Part shown: positions 48,515 through 56,866 of the stretch, one piece after another
Layout of the letters: every line of letters begins with the position of its first letter
Numbering within the stretch: the first letter of the stretch is position 1
From: an uncultured Clostridia bacterium
GTDB lineage: Bacteria > Bacillota > Clostridia > Oscillospirales > Acutalibacteraceae
Assembly (NCBI GenBank): GCA_937876205.1
Contig: CALEII010000046.1
Location: 1-64,000 of the forward strand
Length of the DNA: 64,000 nt
Reading direction: 5' to 3'
Made by a program: the position numbers and the translations under genes
The notes under the pieces: model-generated
Seen by the model: the letters and a program-made list of their open reading frames with translations, nothing else
What the model was told of the DNA's origin: nothing
Database searches by the model: none

Positions 48515-49876
48515 TTATTTACCTACACAGAATTTAGAGAATACCTCATTCACGACGGCATCTCTTGCTTTTTCGCCCGTGAGCTCAAGAAGCTTTTCCG
48601 TTGCATAGTCAATACTTACATTCACTGCATCAAGCGTTACTCCCATCATAAGTCCGTCAAGAGCTTCTTTCAGAGAGTCAAGAGCGCTTGTGCAGCAGTT
48701 GTACTGCCGTTCATTGGCAAGCACACCTGATGATGTGTCAAGCTCTGCAGTGCCGAGAATTGATGAAATAACATTTTTCAGTTCCTCAAGTCCCTCACCC
48801 TTTGCAGCAGAAAGCTGTACAGTGTGGGGAATGTATTCTTTTATTTTTTCAATATCGATCCTGTTCTCAAGGTCTGTTTTGTTTATAACTGCAACAGCAC
48901 GTCTGCCTGCACATTTTTCAAGCAGTTTGATATCGTCATCCGTAAGTTGCTGTGAGTAATCAAACACGGCAAGTATAAGCTCGGCAGTTTCTAGCTTTTT
49001 CATTGTTCTGTCAATGCCGATTGCTTCAACAATATCGTCACTTTCGTGAATACCTGCTGTGTCGGCAAGGTGAAGCACGATGTCACCGAGTCTGACAGTT
49101 TCTTCAATGACATCTCTTGTTGTGCCTGCAATTTCAGTTACAATTGAACGGTCACAGCCTGTCAGCTGATTCATAAGAGTGGATTTTCCCACATTGGGAT
49201 GACCGCATATTGCAGTGCTGACACCCTGAGTGACAGCTCTGCCGGAATCGAAATTTTTTATCAGTCTTTCAAGCTCTGAAACCGATGCTTCAACAACAGC
49301 ACGCACATTATCCTCGTGCGCCTGAGGGACATCCTCGTCTGGGTCATCTGTCCATACAGCAATTCCTGCTGCAATGTTTGTAAGCTTTGCTGCAACTGCA
49401 CTTATCTTTTCGCTAAGCTTACCGTCAAGGGTATTTGCGGCGGCATTGAGAGCCTGCTGACCGTGTGCAGAAATGATATTCATGACCGACTCAGCCTGAG
49501 CGAGGTCAATTTTGCCGTTGAGAAAAGCTCTTTTTGTGAATTCGCCTGCTTCGGCAGGTGATGCACCGTTTGAGAGGACAATTCTCAGCACCTTCTGAGT
49601 CACAAACTGACCTCCGTGGCAAGACAGCTCAACAACATCTTCACCTGTGTAGCTTCTCGGCGCACGGAAAACAAGTGCCACACATTCGTCAATGACACTT
49701 CCGTTTTCACATATGTGACCGAAGAGAGCTGTGTAGCCCTTGATATCACAAAGCTTTTTGCCGGAAACAGAGCAGAAAACTCTGTCGGCAACAGTTATTG
49801 CCTCTTCGCCCGATATTCTGATTACACCTATGCCGCCCGAAGCATTGGGCGTGGCAATTGCGGCGATTGTTGACAT
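48515..49876 (-). CDS. mnmE: tRNA uridine-5-carboxymethylaminomethyl GTPase MnmE
   Basis: 453 residues. Folate-binding N-terminal domain (STIAAIATPNASGGIGVIRISG), G domain with GHPNVGKST and DTAGI, and the C-terminal CVGK cysteine. It modifies tRNA wobble U34 with MnmG, encoded 3 bases upstream. Confidence 0.97.
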   Translation of the reverse strand: MSTIAAIATPNASGGIGVIRISGEEAITVADRVFCSVSGKKLCDIKGYTALFGHICENGSVIDECVALVFRAPRSYTGEDVVELSCHGGQFVTQKVLRIVLSNGASPAEAGEFTKRAFLNGKIDLAQAESVMNIISAHGQQALNAAANTLDGKLSEKISAVAAKLTNIAAGIAVWTDDPDEDVPQAHEDNVRAVVEASVSELERLIKNFDSGRAVTQGVSTAICGHPNVGKSTLMNQLTGCDRSIVTEIAGTTRDVIEETVRLGDIVLHLADTAGIHESDDIVEAIGIDRTMKKLETAELILAVFDYSQQLTDDDIKLLEKCAGRRAVAVINKTDLENRIDIEKIKEYIPHTVQLSAAKGEGLEELKNVISSILGTAELDTSSGVLANERQYNCCTSALDSLKEALDGLMMGVTLDAVNVSIDYATEKLLELTGEKARDAVVNEVFSKFCVGK

Positions 49877-49879
49877 AAA

Positions 49880-51748
49880 TCAGTTTCCTTTCTTGCCCAG
49901 ATAAATAAGAAGCACAGAAATATCTGCAGGGCTTACACCTGAGATTCTTGACGCCTGACCTATGTTGACGGGACGGACTTTCTTCAGCTTTTCTGTCGCT
50001 TCAAGACGAAGCCCCGTCACATCATCATAGTCAATATTATCGGGAATGAGTCTGACTTCAAGTCTTCTCATATCAGCAATCTGAGACAACTGTCTTTTTA
50101 TGTAGCCCTCGTATTTAAGCTCGGTTTCTACCTGCTCAAAGATGTCGTCCGTAAGGTCGGGACGGGTTTTATCAACAGGTGTGAGCTTTTCATAATTAAG
50201 CTGAGGTCTCTTTATAAGCTCTGAGAGTCTGATGCCCGTGCTCAGAGGCACAGTGTCATTCTCAATAAATATATAGTCATATTCCTTGTTGGGAGGAATA
50301 ACAGTGCTTTCAACTCTTTTTCTCTCCTCAGCAATGAGCTCAAGCTTTCTGCGGAATTTATTATATCTCTCTTCAGAAATCAGACCGATTTTGTAGCCTG
50401 TTTCCGTAAGTCTGATATCGGCGTTATCCTGTCTGAGGAAAAGACGGTATTCACTTCTTGATGTCATCATTCTGTAAGGCTCATTGCAGCCCTTTGTGAC
50501 AAGGTCGTCGATGAGAGTGCCGATGTATGAGCCTGCTCTGTCAAGAATAAGAGGTTCCTTGCCTTTGAGCTTCAGTGCAGCGTTGATGCCTGCAACAAGC
50601 CCCTGTGCAGCTGCTTCCTCGTAGCCGCTTGAGCCGTTGAACTGACCTGCACCGTAGAGGTCGGGAATATCCTTGAATTCAAGAGTGGGCTTCATTGAAA
50701 CGGGGTCAACGCAGTCATATTCTATTGCATAGGCGTTACGCATAACCTCTACATTTTCAAGACCTTTTATTGTTTTGAGGAATTTCAGCTGAACATCCTC
50801 GGGAAGTGAAGATGACATCCCCTGCAGGTACATTTCTTCCGTATCAATACCGCAGGGCTCGATAAAGAGCTGATGGCGTTCTTTTTCAGCAAAACGCATA
50901 ATCTTATCTTCAATGCTGGGACAGTATCTCGGGCCGATACCCTCAATTTTGCCGCCGTAAAGAGGTGAACGGTGAATATTATCAAGTATTATTTTCTTTG
51001 TTTCGTCGTTTGTGTAAGAGATGTAACATACAGCTCTGTTTTCGGGCATTTTTTCTGTTTCAAATGAGAAGGGAGAGCATTTTTCGTCACCCTCCTGAAG
51101 CTCAAGAGATGAAAAATCAACACTTCTCCTGTTGACTCTTGAGGGAGTACCCGTCTTAAATCTGCGAAGGGGAAGTCCGAGCTTTTTGAGAGAATCTGCA
51201 AGACCGATTGAGGGGAAAACTCCGTCGGGACCGCTGGAATAGCACTTGTCGCCCACATAAATCTTGCCGTCAAGGAAGGTGCCCGTTGCTATGATTACCT
51301 GCTTCGCCGTGTAGACGGCATCAAGCTTTGTCACAAGCTCCCATTCATCATCTTTTTTGCGAAGTTCAACGATTTCAGCCTGCTTGAGGTCAAGATTTTC
51401 CTGCTTTTCGATGCAGTGCTTCATATATGAGGTGTATCCTCTGCGGTCAATCTGAGCACGCAGAGAATGCACGGCTGGCCCCTTGCCGCGGTTGAGCATA
51501 CGAAGCTGAATGGAGTTGGCATCAGCACCCTTGCCCATTTCACCGCCGAGGGCATCAATTTCACGCACAAGATGCCCCTTTGACGTTCCGCCTATTGAAG
51601 GATTACAGGGCAGATTGCCCACAAAATCCAGCGTTATGGTAAAAAGAACCGTGCGGCAGCCGAGCCTCGCACCCGCAAGAGAAGCCTCTATGCCTGCGTG
51701 ACCCGCACCGATAACGGCTATATCATATTGTCCTGCAAAAAATTCCAT
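49880..51748 (-). CDS. mnmG: tRNA uridine-5-carboxymethylaminomethyl enzyme MnmG
   Basis: 622 residues. FAD loop AVIGAGHAGIEASL, CNPSIGGTSKG, and a C-terminal MnmE-binding domain (QASRISGVSPADI). ATG 51748 with AGGTG is preferred to the TTG 6 codons upstream. Order mnmG-mnmE on one strand. Confidence 0.97.
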   Translation of the reverse strand: MEFFAGQYDIAVIGAGHAGIEASLAGARLGCRTVLFTITLDFVGNLPCNPSIGGTSKGHLVREIDALGGEMGKGADANSIQLRMLNRGKGPAVHSLRAQIDRRGYTSYMKHCIEKQENLDLKQAEIVELRKKDDEWELVTKLDAVYTAKQVIIATGTFLDGKIYVGDKCYSSGPDGVFPSIGLADSLKKLGLPLRRFKTGTPSRVNRRSVDFSSLELQEGDEKCSPFSFETEKMPENRAVCYISYTNDETKKIILDNIHRSPLYGGKIEGIGPRYCPSIEDKIMRFAEKERHQLFIEPCGIDTEEMYLQGMSSSLPEDVQLKFLKTIKGLENVEVMRNAYAIEYDCVDPVSMKPTLEFKDIPDLYGAGQFNGSSGYEEAAAQGLVAGINAALKLKGKEPLILDRAGSYIGTLIDDLVTKGCNEPYRMMTSRSEYRLFLRQDNADIRLTETGYKIGLISEERYNKFRRKLELIAEERKRVESTVIPPNKEYDYIFIENDTVPLSTGIRLSELIKRPQLNYEKLTPVDKTRPDLTDDIFEQVETELKYEGYIKRQLSQIADMRRLEVRLIPDNIDYDDVTGLRLEATEKLKKVRPVNIGQASRISGVSPADISVLLIYLGKKGN

Positions 51749-51763
51749 AGTAACACCTGTAAA

Positions 51764-51947
51764 CAATAATTTATCGCTGTGCGATAAATTATTATTGAAG
51801 TAAGAAGTAATAGGTAATAGTGAATAAGTGTGGAAGGGGCGTTGCCCCTTACCCTATTTATAATCGGGTGCGGGTGTCCCGCCCGAACTTCTTCACTCTT
51901 ACTTCTTACCTATTACTTTACAATAATTTAGCTCCGCTAAATTATTG
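51764..51947. mobile_element. MITE-like element of about 184 bases
   Basis: Two copies of the palindrome (51764-51797 and 51921-51947) bracket a non-coding core. The core ends carry an inverted repeat AAGTAATAGGTAA (near 51805 and, reversed, near 51904). Inside are two hairpins: AAGGGGC/GCCCCTT and TCGGGTGCGGG/CCCGCCCGA. No transposase, only structured non-coding DNA between mnmG and glyA. Typical of miniature inverted-repeat elements; the family is unnamed here. Confidence 0.65.
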
Positions 51948-52045
51948 TTTATTATAACATATTATATCTATCTTTGCAAACACTAATAATAAACATTCAA
52001 ACAAATATCGGGCATTAAAATAAATTTCTTTGATTATTTTGCCGA

Positions 52046-52074
52046 TTGCGACATATGAGAATATATGGTATACT
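52046..52074 (+). promoter_or_regulatory. promoter of glyA
   Basis: TTGCGA at 52046-52051 and TATACT at 52069-52074, spacing 17, 33 bases before the ATG. Between 51948 and 52045 I see only AT-rich DNA. Confidence 0.6.
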
Positions 52075-52106
52075 ACATATATGTTTTTTTCATAGGAGGA
52101 AAATAG

Positions 52107-53357
52107 ATGTTTAAAGATTTTACAAATACTGCTTCTTACATTGCGGGCTTCGATAAGGAAGTTGCAGATGCAATGAATATGGAGCTTAAAAGACAGAGAG
52201 ATAATATTGAGCTTATCGCATCTGAGAATATTGTTTCACCTGCTGTTATGGCAGCAATGGGCAGCGTGCTTACAAATAAATATGCTGAGGGTTATTCAGC
52301 AAAGAGATATTACGGCGGCTGTGAATGTGTTGACGTTGTTGAAAACATCGCAAACGAGAGAGCAAAGGAGCTTTTCGGTGCTGAGTATTCAAACGTTCAG
52401 CCCCATTCAGGTACTCAGGCAAACATTGCAACATATTTTGCCCTTCTCAACCACGGTGACACAATTCTCGGTATGAGCCTTGCACACGGCGGTCACCTTT
52501 CACACGGCTCACCTGTTAATATGTCAGGTAAATATTTCAACTTCGTTTCATACGGCGTAAATGATGACGGTTTTATCGATTATGATGAGCTTGAGAGAAT
52601 TGCAAAAGAAGCAAGCCCCAAAATGATTGTTGCAGGTGCTTCAGCTTACCCCAGAGTTATTGACTTTGAGCGTATCGGTGCAATCGCAAAATCAGTGGGT
52701 GCAATCTTTATGGTTGATATGGCACACATCGCAGGTCTTATTGCCGCAGGCGTTCATCCCTCACCCGTACCTTATGCAGATATCGTCACTTCAACAACTC
52801 ACAAGACACTCAGAGGTCCCAGAGGCGGTCTTATCCTTGCAAAGAATGACTTCGGTCTTGCTCTCAACAAGGGTATTTTCCCCGGCTGTCAGGGCGGTCC
52901 TCTTATGCACGTTATCGCCGCTAAGGCTGTCTGCTTCGGTGAAGCAATGAAGCCCGAATTCAAGGAATATCAGAAGAAAGTTGCAGAAAATGCAAAGGCT
53001 CTCGCACAGGGCCTTGTTTCAAGAGGTATCAACCTTGTTTCAGGCGGTACAGACAATCACCTTATGCTTTGTGATCTTCGTTCAACAGGCATTACAGGTA
53101 AAGAGCTTGAGCACAGACTTGATGAGGTCCGCATCACAGTCAATAAGAATGCAATCCCCAATGACCCAGAGAAGCCTTTTGTCACAAGCGGTATCAGAAT
53201 CGGTACTCCCGCTGTCACAACAAGAGGTCTTGACACAAAGGATATGGACAAGATTGCTGAATGCATCCACCTTGTTGCAACAGACTTTGAAAACAAGAAG
53301 GATTATGTAAAAGCTGAAGTTGAAAAGCTCACTGCAGCACATCCTCTTTATGAATAA
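52107..53357 (+). CDS. glyA: serine hydroxymethyltransferase
   Basis: 416 residues. ELIASENIVSPAV near residue 35, PLP lysine in TSTTHKTLRGPRGG. It interconverts serine and glycine and loads one-carbon units onto folate. Strong AGGAGG before the ATG. Confidence 0.97.
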   Translation: MFKDFTNTASYIAGFDKEVADAMNMELKRQRDNIELIASENIVSPAVMAAMGSVLTNKYAEGYSAKRYYGGCECVDVVENIANERAKELFGAEYSNVQPHSGTQANIATYFALLNHGDTILGMSLAHGGHLSHGSPVNMSGKYFNFVSYGVNDDGFIDYDELERIAKEASPKMIVAGASAYPRVIDFERIGAIAKSVGAIFMVDMAHIAGLIAAGVHPSPVPYADIVTSTTHKTLRGPRGGLILAKNDFGLALNKGIFPGCQGGPLMHVIAAKAVCFGEAMKPEFKEYQKKVAENAKALAQGLVSRGINLVSGGTDNHLMLCDLRSTGITGKELEHRLDEVRITVNKNAIPNDPEKPFVTSGIRIGTPAVTTRGLDTKDMDKIAECIHLVATDFENKKDYVKAEVEKLTAAHPLYE

Positions 53358-53368
53358 TAAAGACAAAT

Positions 53369-53399
53369 CCCTTTACCGTGATTGGTAAAGGGAAATTTT
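53369..53399. terminator. terminator of glyA
   Basis: CCCTTTACC and GGTAAAGGG pair perfectly around 6 bases, then AAATTTTTTG. It may also serve the kinase gene on the other strand. Confidence 0.85.
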
Positions 53400-53408
53400 T
53401 TGTCTTTT

Positions 53409-54701
53409 TCAGACTTTTTCGTTGCATATATTGACTCTTGTTGTAAAAATGTTATCCTTACTTTCAAAGTCTGCAAAGCCGTTATATTTTTCGGCAATGG
53501 CTTTTATTATCTTAGTTCCGTAGCCGTGATTTTCTGTATCTTTTTTCGTGGTCTGCAATGAAGCCGTATCTGTGTTTTCACAGGTGCAGTTTGTTGTGTT
53601 GACAGATATATGTCCCTGAGTTGAAATTATGCTCAGTGTTATGGGTATTCTTTTTTCTTCAGAAACCTTTTCCGTGGCTTCTATTGCGTTGTCAAGAATA
53701 TTGCCCAGAAGAATGCCGAATTCAATTTCATCTGCTTTGATGTCGTAGGGTAATTTTAGAGATGAGGCAAGCTGAATGTTTTTGCTCTGTGCATCCTGAT
53801 GTTTTGCATAAATGACAGCATCAACAACCGGATTGCCGCAGTTTACAGTGTTTTTTGACTGAATATCAAAAACATCGAGAGTATTCTGTATTGCCTTCAA
53901 CGCTTTTTCGGTTTCTCCTTCGTTTATCAGTCCCATAAGAGACAGCATCATATTTTTTATATCGTGCCTGAATGTCCTGATTTCGTTGAGGTGACTGTAC
54001 AGCTCCATATAGTGTTCTTTCTGAGCAGTAATCTGATTTTCGGCAAACATAAGCTTTGCTTTGGATGTAATGTAGTCATCCTGTTTTTCCAAAAAATAGA
54101 AAACCGACATATTTGCAATAATCAGCAGTGCAGATGCAACAAATATGCCTGCAAAAGTTATGACTTCCGTTGCAGTGTAATAAAGCGGGAACAGAACGAC
54201 AAGCACGACTGCAGAAGACAGCGGAAGCGGTGAAACAAGCAGAACATTTTTTATTGTGTATTGCTTTCTTTTGATGAAAAGTCTTAAAATACAGGCGATG
54301 ATAAGTGCAAAAATCTTTGAAACCACAGTTCCCAGTATGAAGAATTTAGGGTTATCCTGTGACAACTGAGCGTTTATGCCGTACATATTAAAAAACACCA
54401 TCATCAATATTTCAGTCAGGGCGATAATCAGCCATACTGAAAAAGAATACAGCAGACGCATATGCCACTTGCATTTATACAGCAGTGTCATTACGAAATT
54501 GCTTGTAATGCTTGCAATAATTATGAATACAGATTTGCCGATAAAAAGATTTGTGCCTGTAAACAGAATAAGGAGTACGGGGATATTCAGAAGATAATGT
54601 TTTACGGGAGAAAATTTTCTGCTGCAGCACGAAGACATAAAAATATTAAGAATGAGAAGCTCAAACAGATTTCCTATAAAGTTGGCTATATAGATTTCCA
54701 T
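53409..54701 (-). CDS. GHKL-type sensor histidine kinase (AgrC-like)
   Basis: 430 residues. About six membrane segments in the first 210 residues, then a DHp helix with TFRHDIKNMM and a GHKL ATPase with NILDNAIEA (N box) and HGYGTKII (G box). This is the layout of peptide-quorum and LytTR-linked kinases such as AgrC. The usual LytTR response regulator is absent beside it. ATG 54701 is chosen because the hydrophobic part starts there; an upstream in-frame extension of 140 codons is cysteine-rich and non-coding in look. Confidence 0.82.
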   Translation of the reverse strand: MEIYIANFIGNLFELLILNIFMSSCCSRKFSPVKHYLLNIPVLLILFTGTNLFIGKSVFIIIASITSNFVMTLLYKCKWHMRLLYSFSVWLIIALTEILMMVFFNMYGINAQLSQDNPKFFILGTVVSKIFALIIACILRLFIKRKQYTIKNVLLVSPLPLSSAVVLVVLFPLYYTATEVITFAGIFVASALLIIANMSVFYFLEKQDDYITSKAKLMFAENQITAQKEHYMELYSHLNEIRTFRHDIKNMMLSLMGLINEGETEKALKAIQNTLDVFDIQSKNTVNCGNPVVDAVIYAKHQDAQSKNIQLASSLKLPYDIKADEIEFGILLGNILDNAIEATEKVSEEKRIPITLSIISTQGHISVNTTNCTCENTDTASLQTTKKDTENHGYGTKIIKAIAEKYNGFADFESKDNIFTTRVNICNEKV

Positions 54702-55045
54702 AAACACATCACCATAATAAATTTTATCAAAAAAAGAGTGCAATGTAAAGTATATGCAGCTGACACTTTCGCATTTTTTCTCGACACTTTCTAAGATAAA
54801 AAAGATGCAGAACGGACAAAACGAGCAAAAACAAGTTTTATGACTCGTTTTTATATGCCCTAAGGCGTACAAAGGTACGTCGAGCGGCGAGGTTTGTTCA
54901 TAGTGTAAAACATAAAATTTCTGAAAACTATATTTTTGATTATTTAAGGGGTTCTTACAGGTGTCATACCTGTCGGAACCCCTTGTGTTATATTGTTTTA
55001 TGCGGTCTGCGCTTTTTTTACATCCCCTTCTCTGATGCAAATTAT
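54702..55045. other. gene-free stretch with two hairpins
   Basis: Nothing coding is seen in 344 bases. AAAACGAG and CTCGTTTT pair at about 54818-54851. At 54949-54987 AAGGGGTTC pairs with GAACCCCTT around a second stem ACAGGT/ACCTGT, a stacked hairpin followed by a T-containing tail. CGTACAAAGGTACG near 54864 is a third short hairpin. They may be terminators or leaders. Confidence 0.4.
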
Positions 55046-55654
55046 TTAATTGTGTTTTTTTACATACAACATAACCCACCAATAATAACACAGTGCGATT
55101 ATGAAAAGAATCCACGCCCATTTCCAGCCGTTAATGAAAAGACCGAACACAAGGAAAAGTATCAGAGCTGCTTCAAAAACAGGCAGACCGAGCAGAAATC
55201 CTTTTTTCGTTTTTGCTCTTGCACCGATTGCAAAGTGGTAATATGCAGGTATTGTGAGAAACAGCAGCCACATCGGGTGCCACAGATGAGTTGTGAAACC
55301 CAGAAGAATATAAACCGCAACCGTAACTATGGGGAACGGGAATTTTAAAAGCTTTGATGAAAGACCGGGGTAGAGCTGCTGCTTACTCTGGTTTTTTTTG
55401 TCGTCTTTTTTATGTTTTTTATCTGATGATTTTTTAGCATCTTCATTATTGTTTTTGTTTCCCACAAGCTCATCAAGACTTACTTCATAGAGCCTTGCAA
55501 GCTCAATGAGAGTGTCTGTGTCGGGTGTTGATTCTCCTCTTTCCCATTTTGAAACTGCCTGACGGCTGACACCCATTTTCTCTGCGAGAACTTCCTGTGA
55601 AAAACCGTGGCGTTTTCTCAGGTCTGCAAGCTTTGTGCCGAGCATTAAACTCAT
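55046..55654 (-). CDS. XRE-family regulator with membrane domain
   Basis: 202 residues. An N-terminal HTH (LADLRKRHGFSQEVLAEKMG, then VSRQAVSKWERGESTPD), a Lys/Asp linker at 75-95 and three or four membrane helices in the C-terminal half. It likely binds DNA while held to the membrane and may sense envelope stress. A palindrome (AGAAT/ATTCT) just upstream at about 55686-55698 could be its own operator. Confidence 0.82.
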   Translation of the reverse strand: MSLMLGTKLADLRKRHGFSQEVLAEKMGVSRQAVSKWERGESTPDTDTLIELARLYEVSLDELVGNKNNNEDAKKSSDKKHKKDDKKNQSKQQLYPGLSSKLLKFPFPIVTVAVYILLGFTTHLWHPMWLLFLTIPAYYHFAIGARAKTKKGFLLGLPVFEAALILFLVFGLFINGWKWAWILFIIALCYYWWVMLYVKKHN

Positions 55655-55724
55655 ATTATAATCACTTCCTTTATAGATATTATATAGAATATTATTCTAA
55701 AAAGCAAGTATAAAGTCCGACTTA

Positions 55725-55781
55725 CGGTTGCAATCTGTGGTTGCGGAGTGTTTTTCTGCGCAACTGACGGTGACGCAACCG
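55725..55781. promoter_or_regulatory. long imperfect inverted repeat built from GTTGC/GCAAC units
   Basis: CGGTTGC (55725-55731) pairs with GCAACCG (55775-55781) and GTTGCG (55740-55745) with CGCAAC (55759-55764). It sits between the divergent XRE gene and acyltransferase gene and may be a shared operator. Confidence 0.5.
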
Positions 55782-55879
55782 GAAATATGTAGCAACATAA
55801 GCAATTTACGGGTAGACTGTTATCAGGTCGGAAGCAGACCGTCAAATCACAAATTATTGCTTTAAAGGAGATAAATACA

Positions 55880-56836
55880 ATGCTTAACATCACAAACACA
55901 GAACATTTCGGACTTCAGAGAAAAATCGTTGCCAATATGACATCAGAGAGCTGGAAGAATATCCCTCACGTAACATATAATTATGAGGCTGATGTAACTG
56001 ATCTTATGACTCAGGTTAAAAAAATAAATCTTTCAAGAAAGGCTCAGGATAAAATCACCGTCAACACGCTGATGCTCAAGGTTATTGCTGAGGGACTCAA
56101 GGCAGCACCTGCAATGAATGCTCATCTTGATTATAACAGCTTTCTTGTGAGAGGCAGAATTGATACGTTTGAAGAAATCAATATTTCAATACCTATGGTT
56201 ATGTCAGACGGCAGAATGATGACGGTAAACGTAAGAGGCTTTGAAAAAATGAATCTTGATGAAATCAGTGAGAAGATTGCCGATGTGCGAAGAAGAATGG
56301 ACAACACAATTCTTGAGGAGGCAATGTATGAGGCTTCGTTTTCAAACACGATAAACGAGCTGAAAAAGGGTAGAGTGCTCAAGGCTCTGGGCAGACTCTT
56401 CGGTGCCAAAACAGGCAAACACAAAATTAAGCTTCTTACCGGTGAAGATAAGAAGCGTTATTACTCAATGAGCTCAGCCGACAGACTCACGGGTTATGAT
56501 ATTGAGCAGGGTACTGTTACAGTGTCAAATCTCGGCTCTCTTGACAGAAGTCTCACAGGCAGTGTTTCTCTGCTTGAGATTATTCCTCCTCAGGTGGCAG
56601 CCTTCGGCGTGGGCGCAATTCAGGATAAAGTAGTGTGTGCAACCGACAGTTGCGGTGTGAAAAGTGCCGATTTCAGAAAAATTCTGCCCATTTGTATTGC
56701 ATTTGACCACAGAGCACTTGACTTCGGCGATGTGATTCCTTTTATAAAGAGATGCAACGAAATATTTGAAAATCCCGAAATAATCAATGAGTGGCTCGAT
56801 GAAAGTAAGATGAAGAAAAGCAGGAAAGAAGCGTAA
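55880..56836 (+). CDS. stand-alone 2-oxoacid dehydrogenase acyltransferase-type protein
   Basis: 318 residues, catalytic (CAT-like) domain only. TVNTLMLKVIAEGLKAAP and FDHRALDFGD with His277 match the E2 fold (canonical motif DHRxxDG). There is no lipoyl domain and no E1-binding domain, so it cannot work as a normal E2 on a swinging lipoyl arm. A middle insert (about 150-190) is Lys-rich. It may be a CoA-dependent acyltransferase of another kind. ATG with AAAGGAG upstream. Confidence 0.75.
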   Translation: MLNITNTEHFGLQRKIVANMTSESWKNIPHVTYNYEADVTDLMTQVKKINLSRKAQDKITVNTLMLKVIAEGLKAAPAMNAHLDYNSFLVRGRIDTFEEINISIPMVMSDGRMMTVNVRGFEKMNLDEISEKIADVRRRMDNTILEEAMYEASFSNTINELKKGRVLKALGRLFGAKTGKHKIKLLTGEDKKRYYSMSSADRLTGYDIEQGTVTVSNLGSLDRSLTGSVSLLEIIPPQVAAFGVGAIQDKVVCATDSCGVKSADFRKILPICIAFDHRALDFGDVIPFIKRCNEIFENPEIINEWLDESKMKKSRKEA

Positions 56837-56837
56837 A

Positions 56838-56866
56838 CAATAATTTATCGGAACGATAAATAATTG
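56838..56866. repeat. palindromic repeat, copy 4
   Basis: CAATAATTTATCG and CGATAAATAATTG around GAA, one mismatch. It spans the 3' end of the GH110 gene and contributes its last codons and stop. Confidence 0.7.

Noticed and set aside
54702..55121. Longer upstream frame of the GHKL kinase (140 more codons)
   Set aside because: Cysteine-rich, no homology, runs through the hairpins; the membrane domain starts cleanly at ATG 54701.
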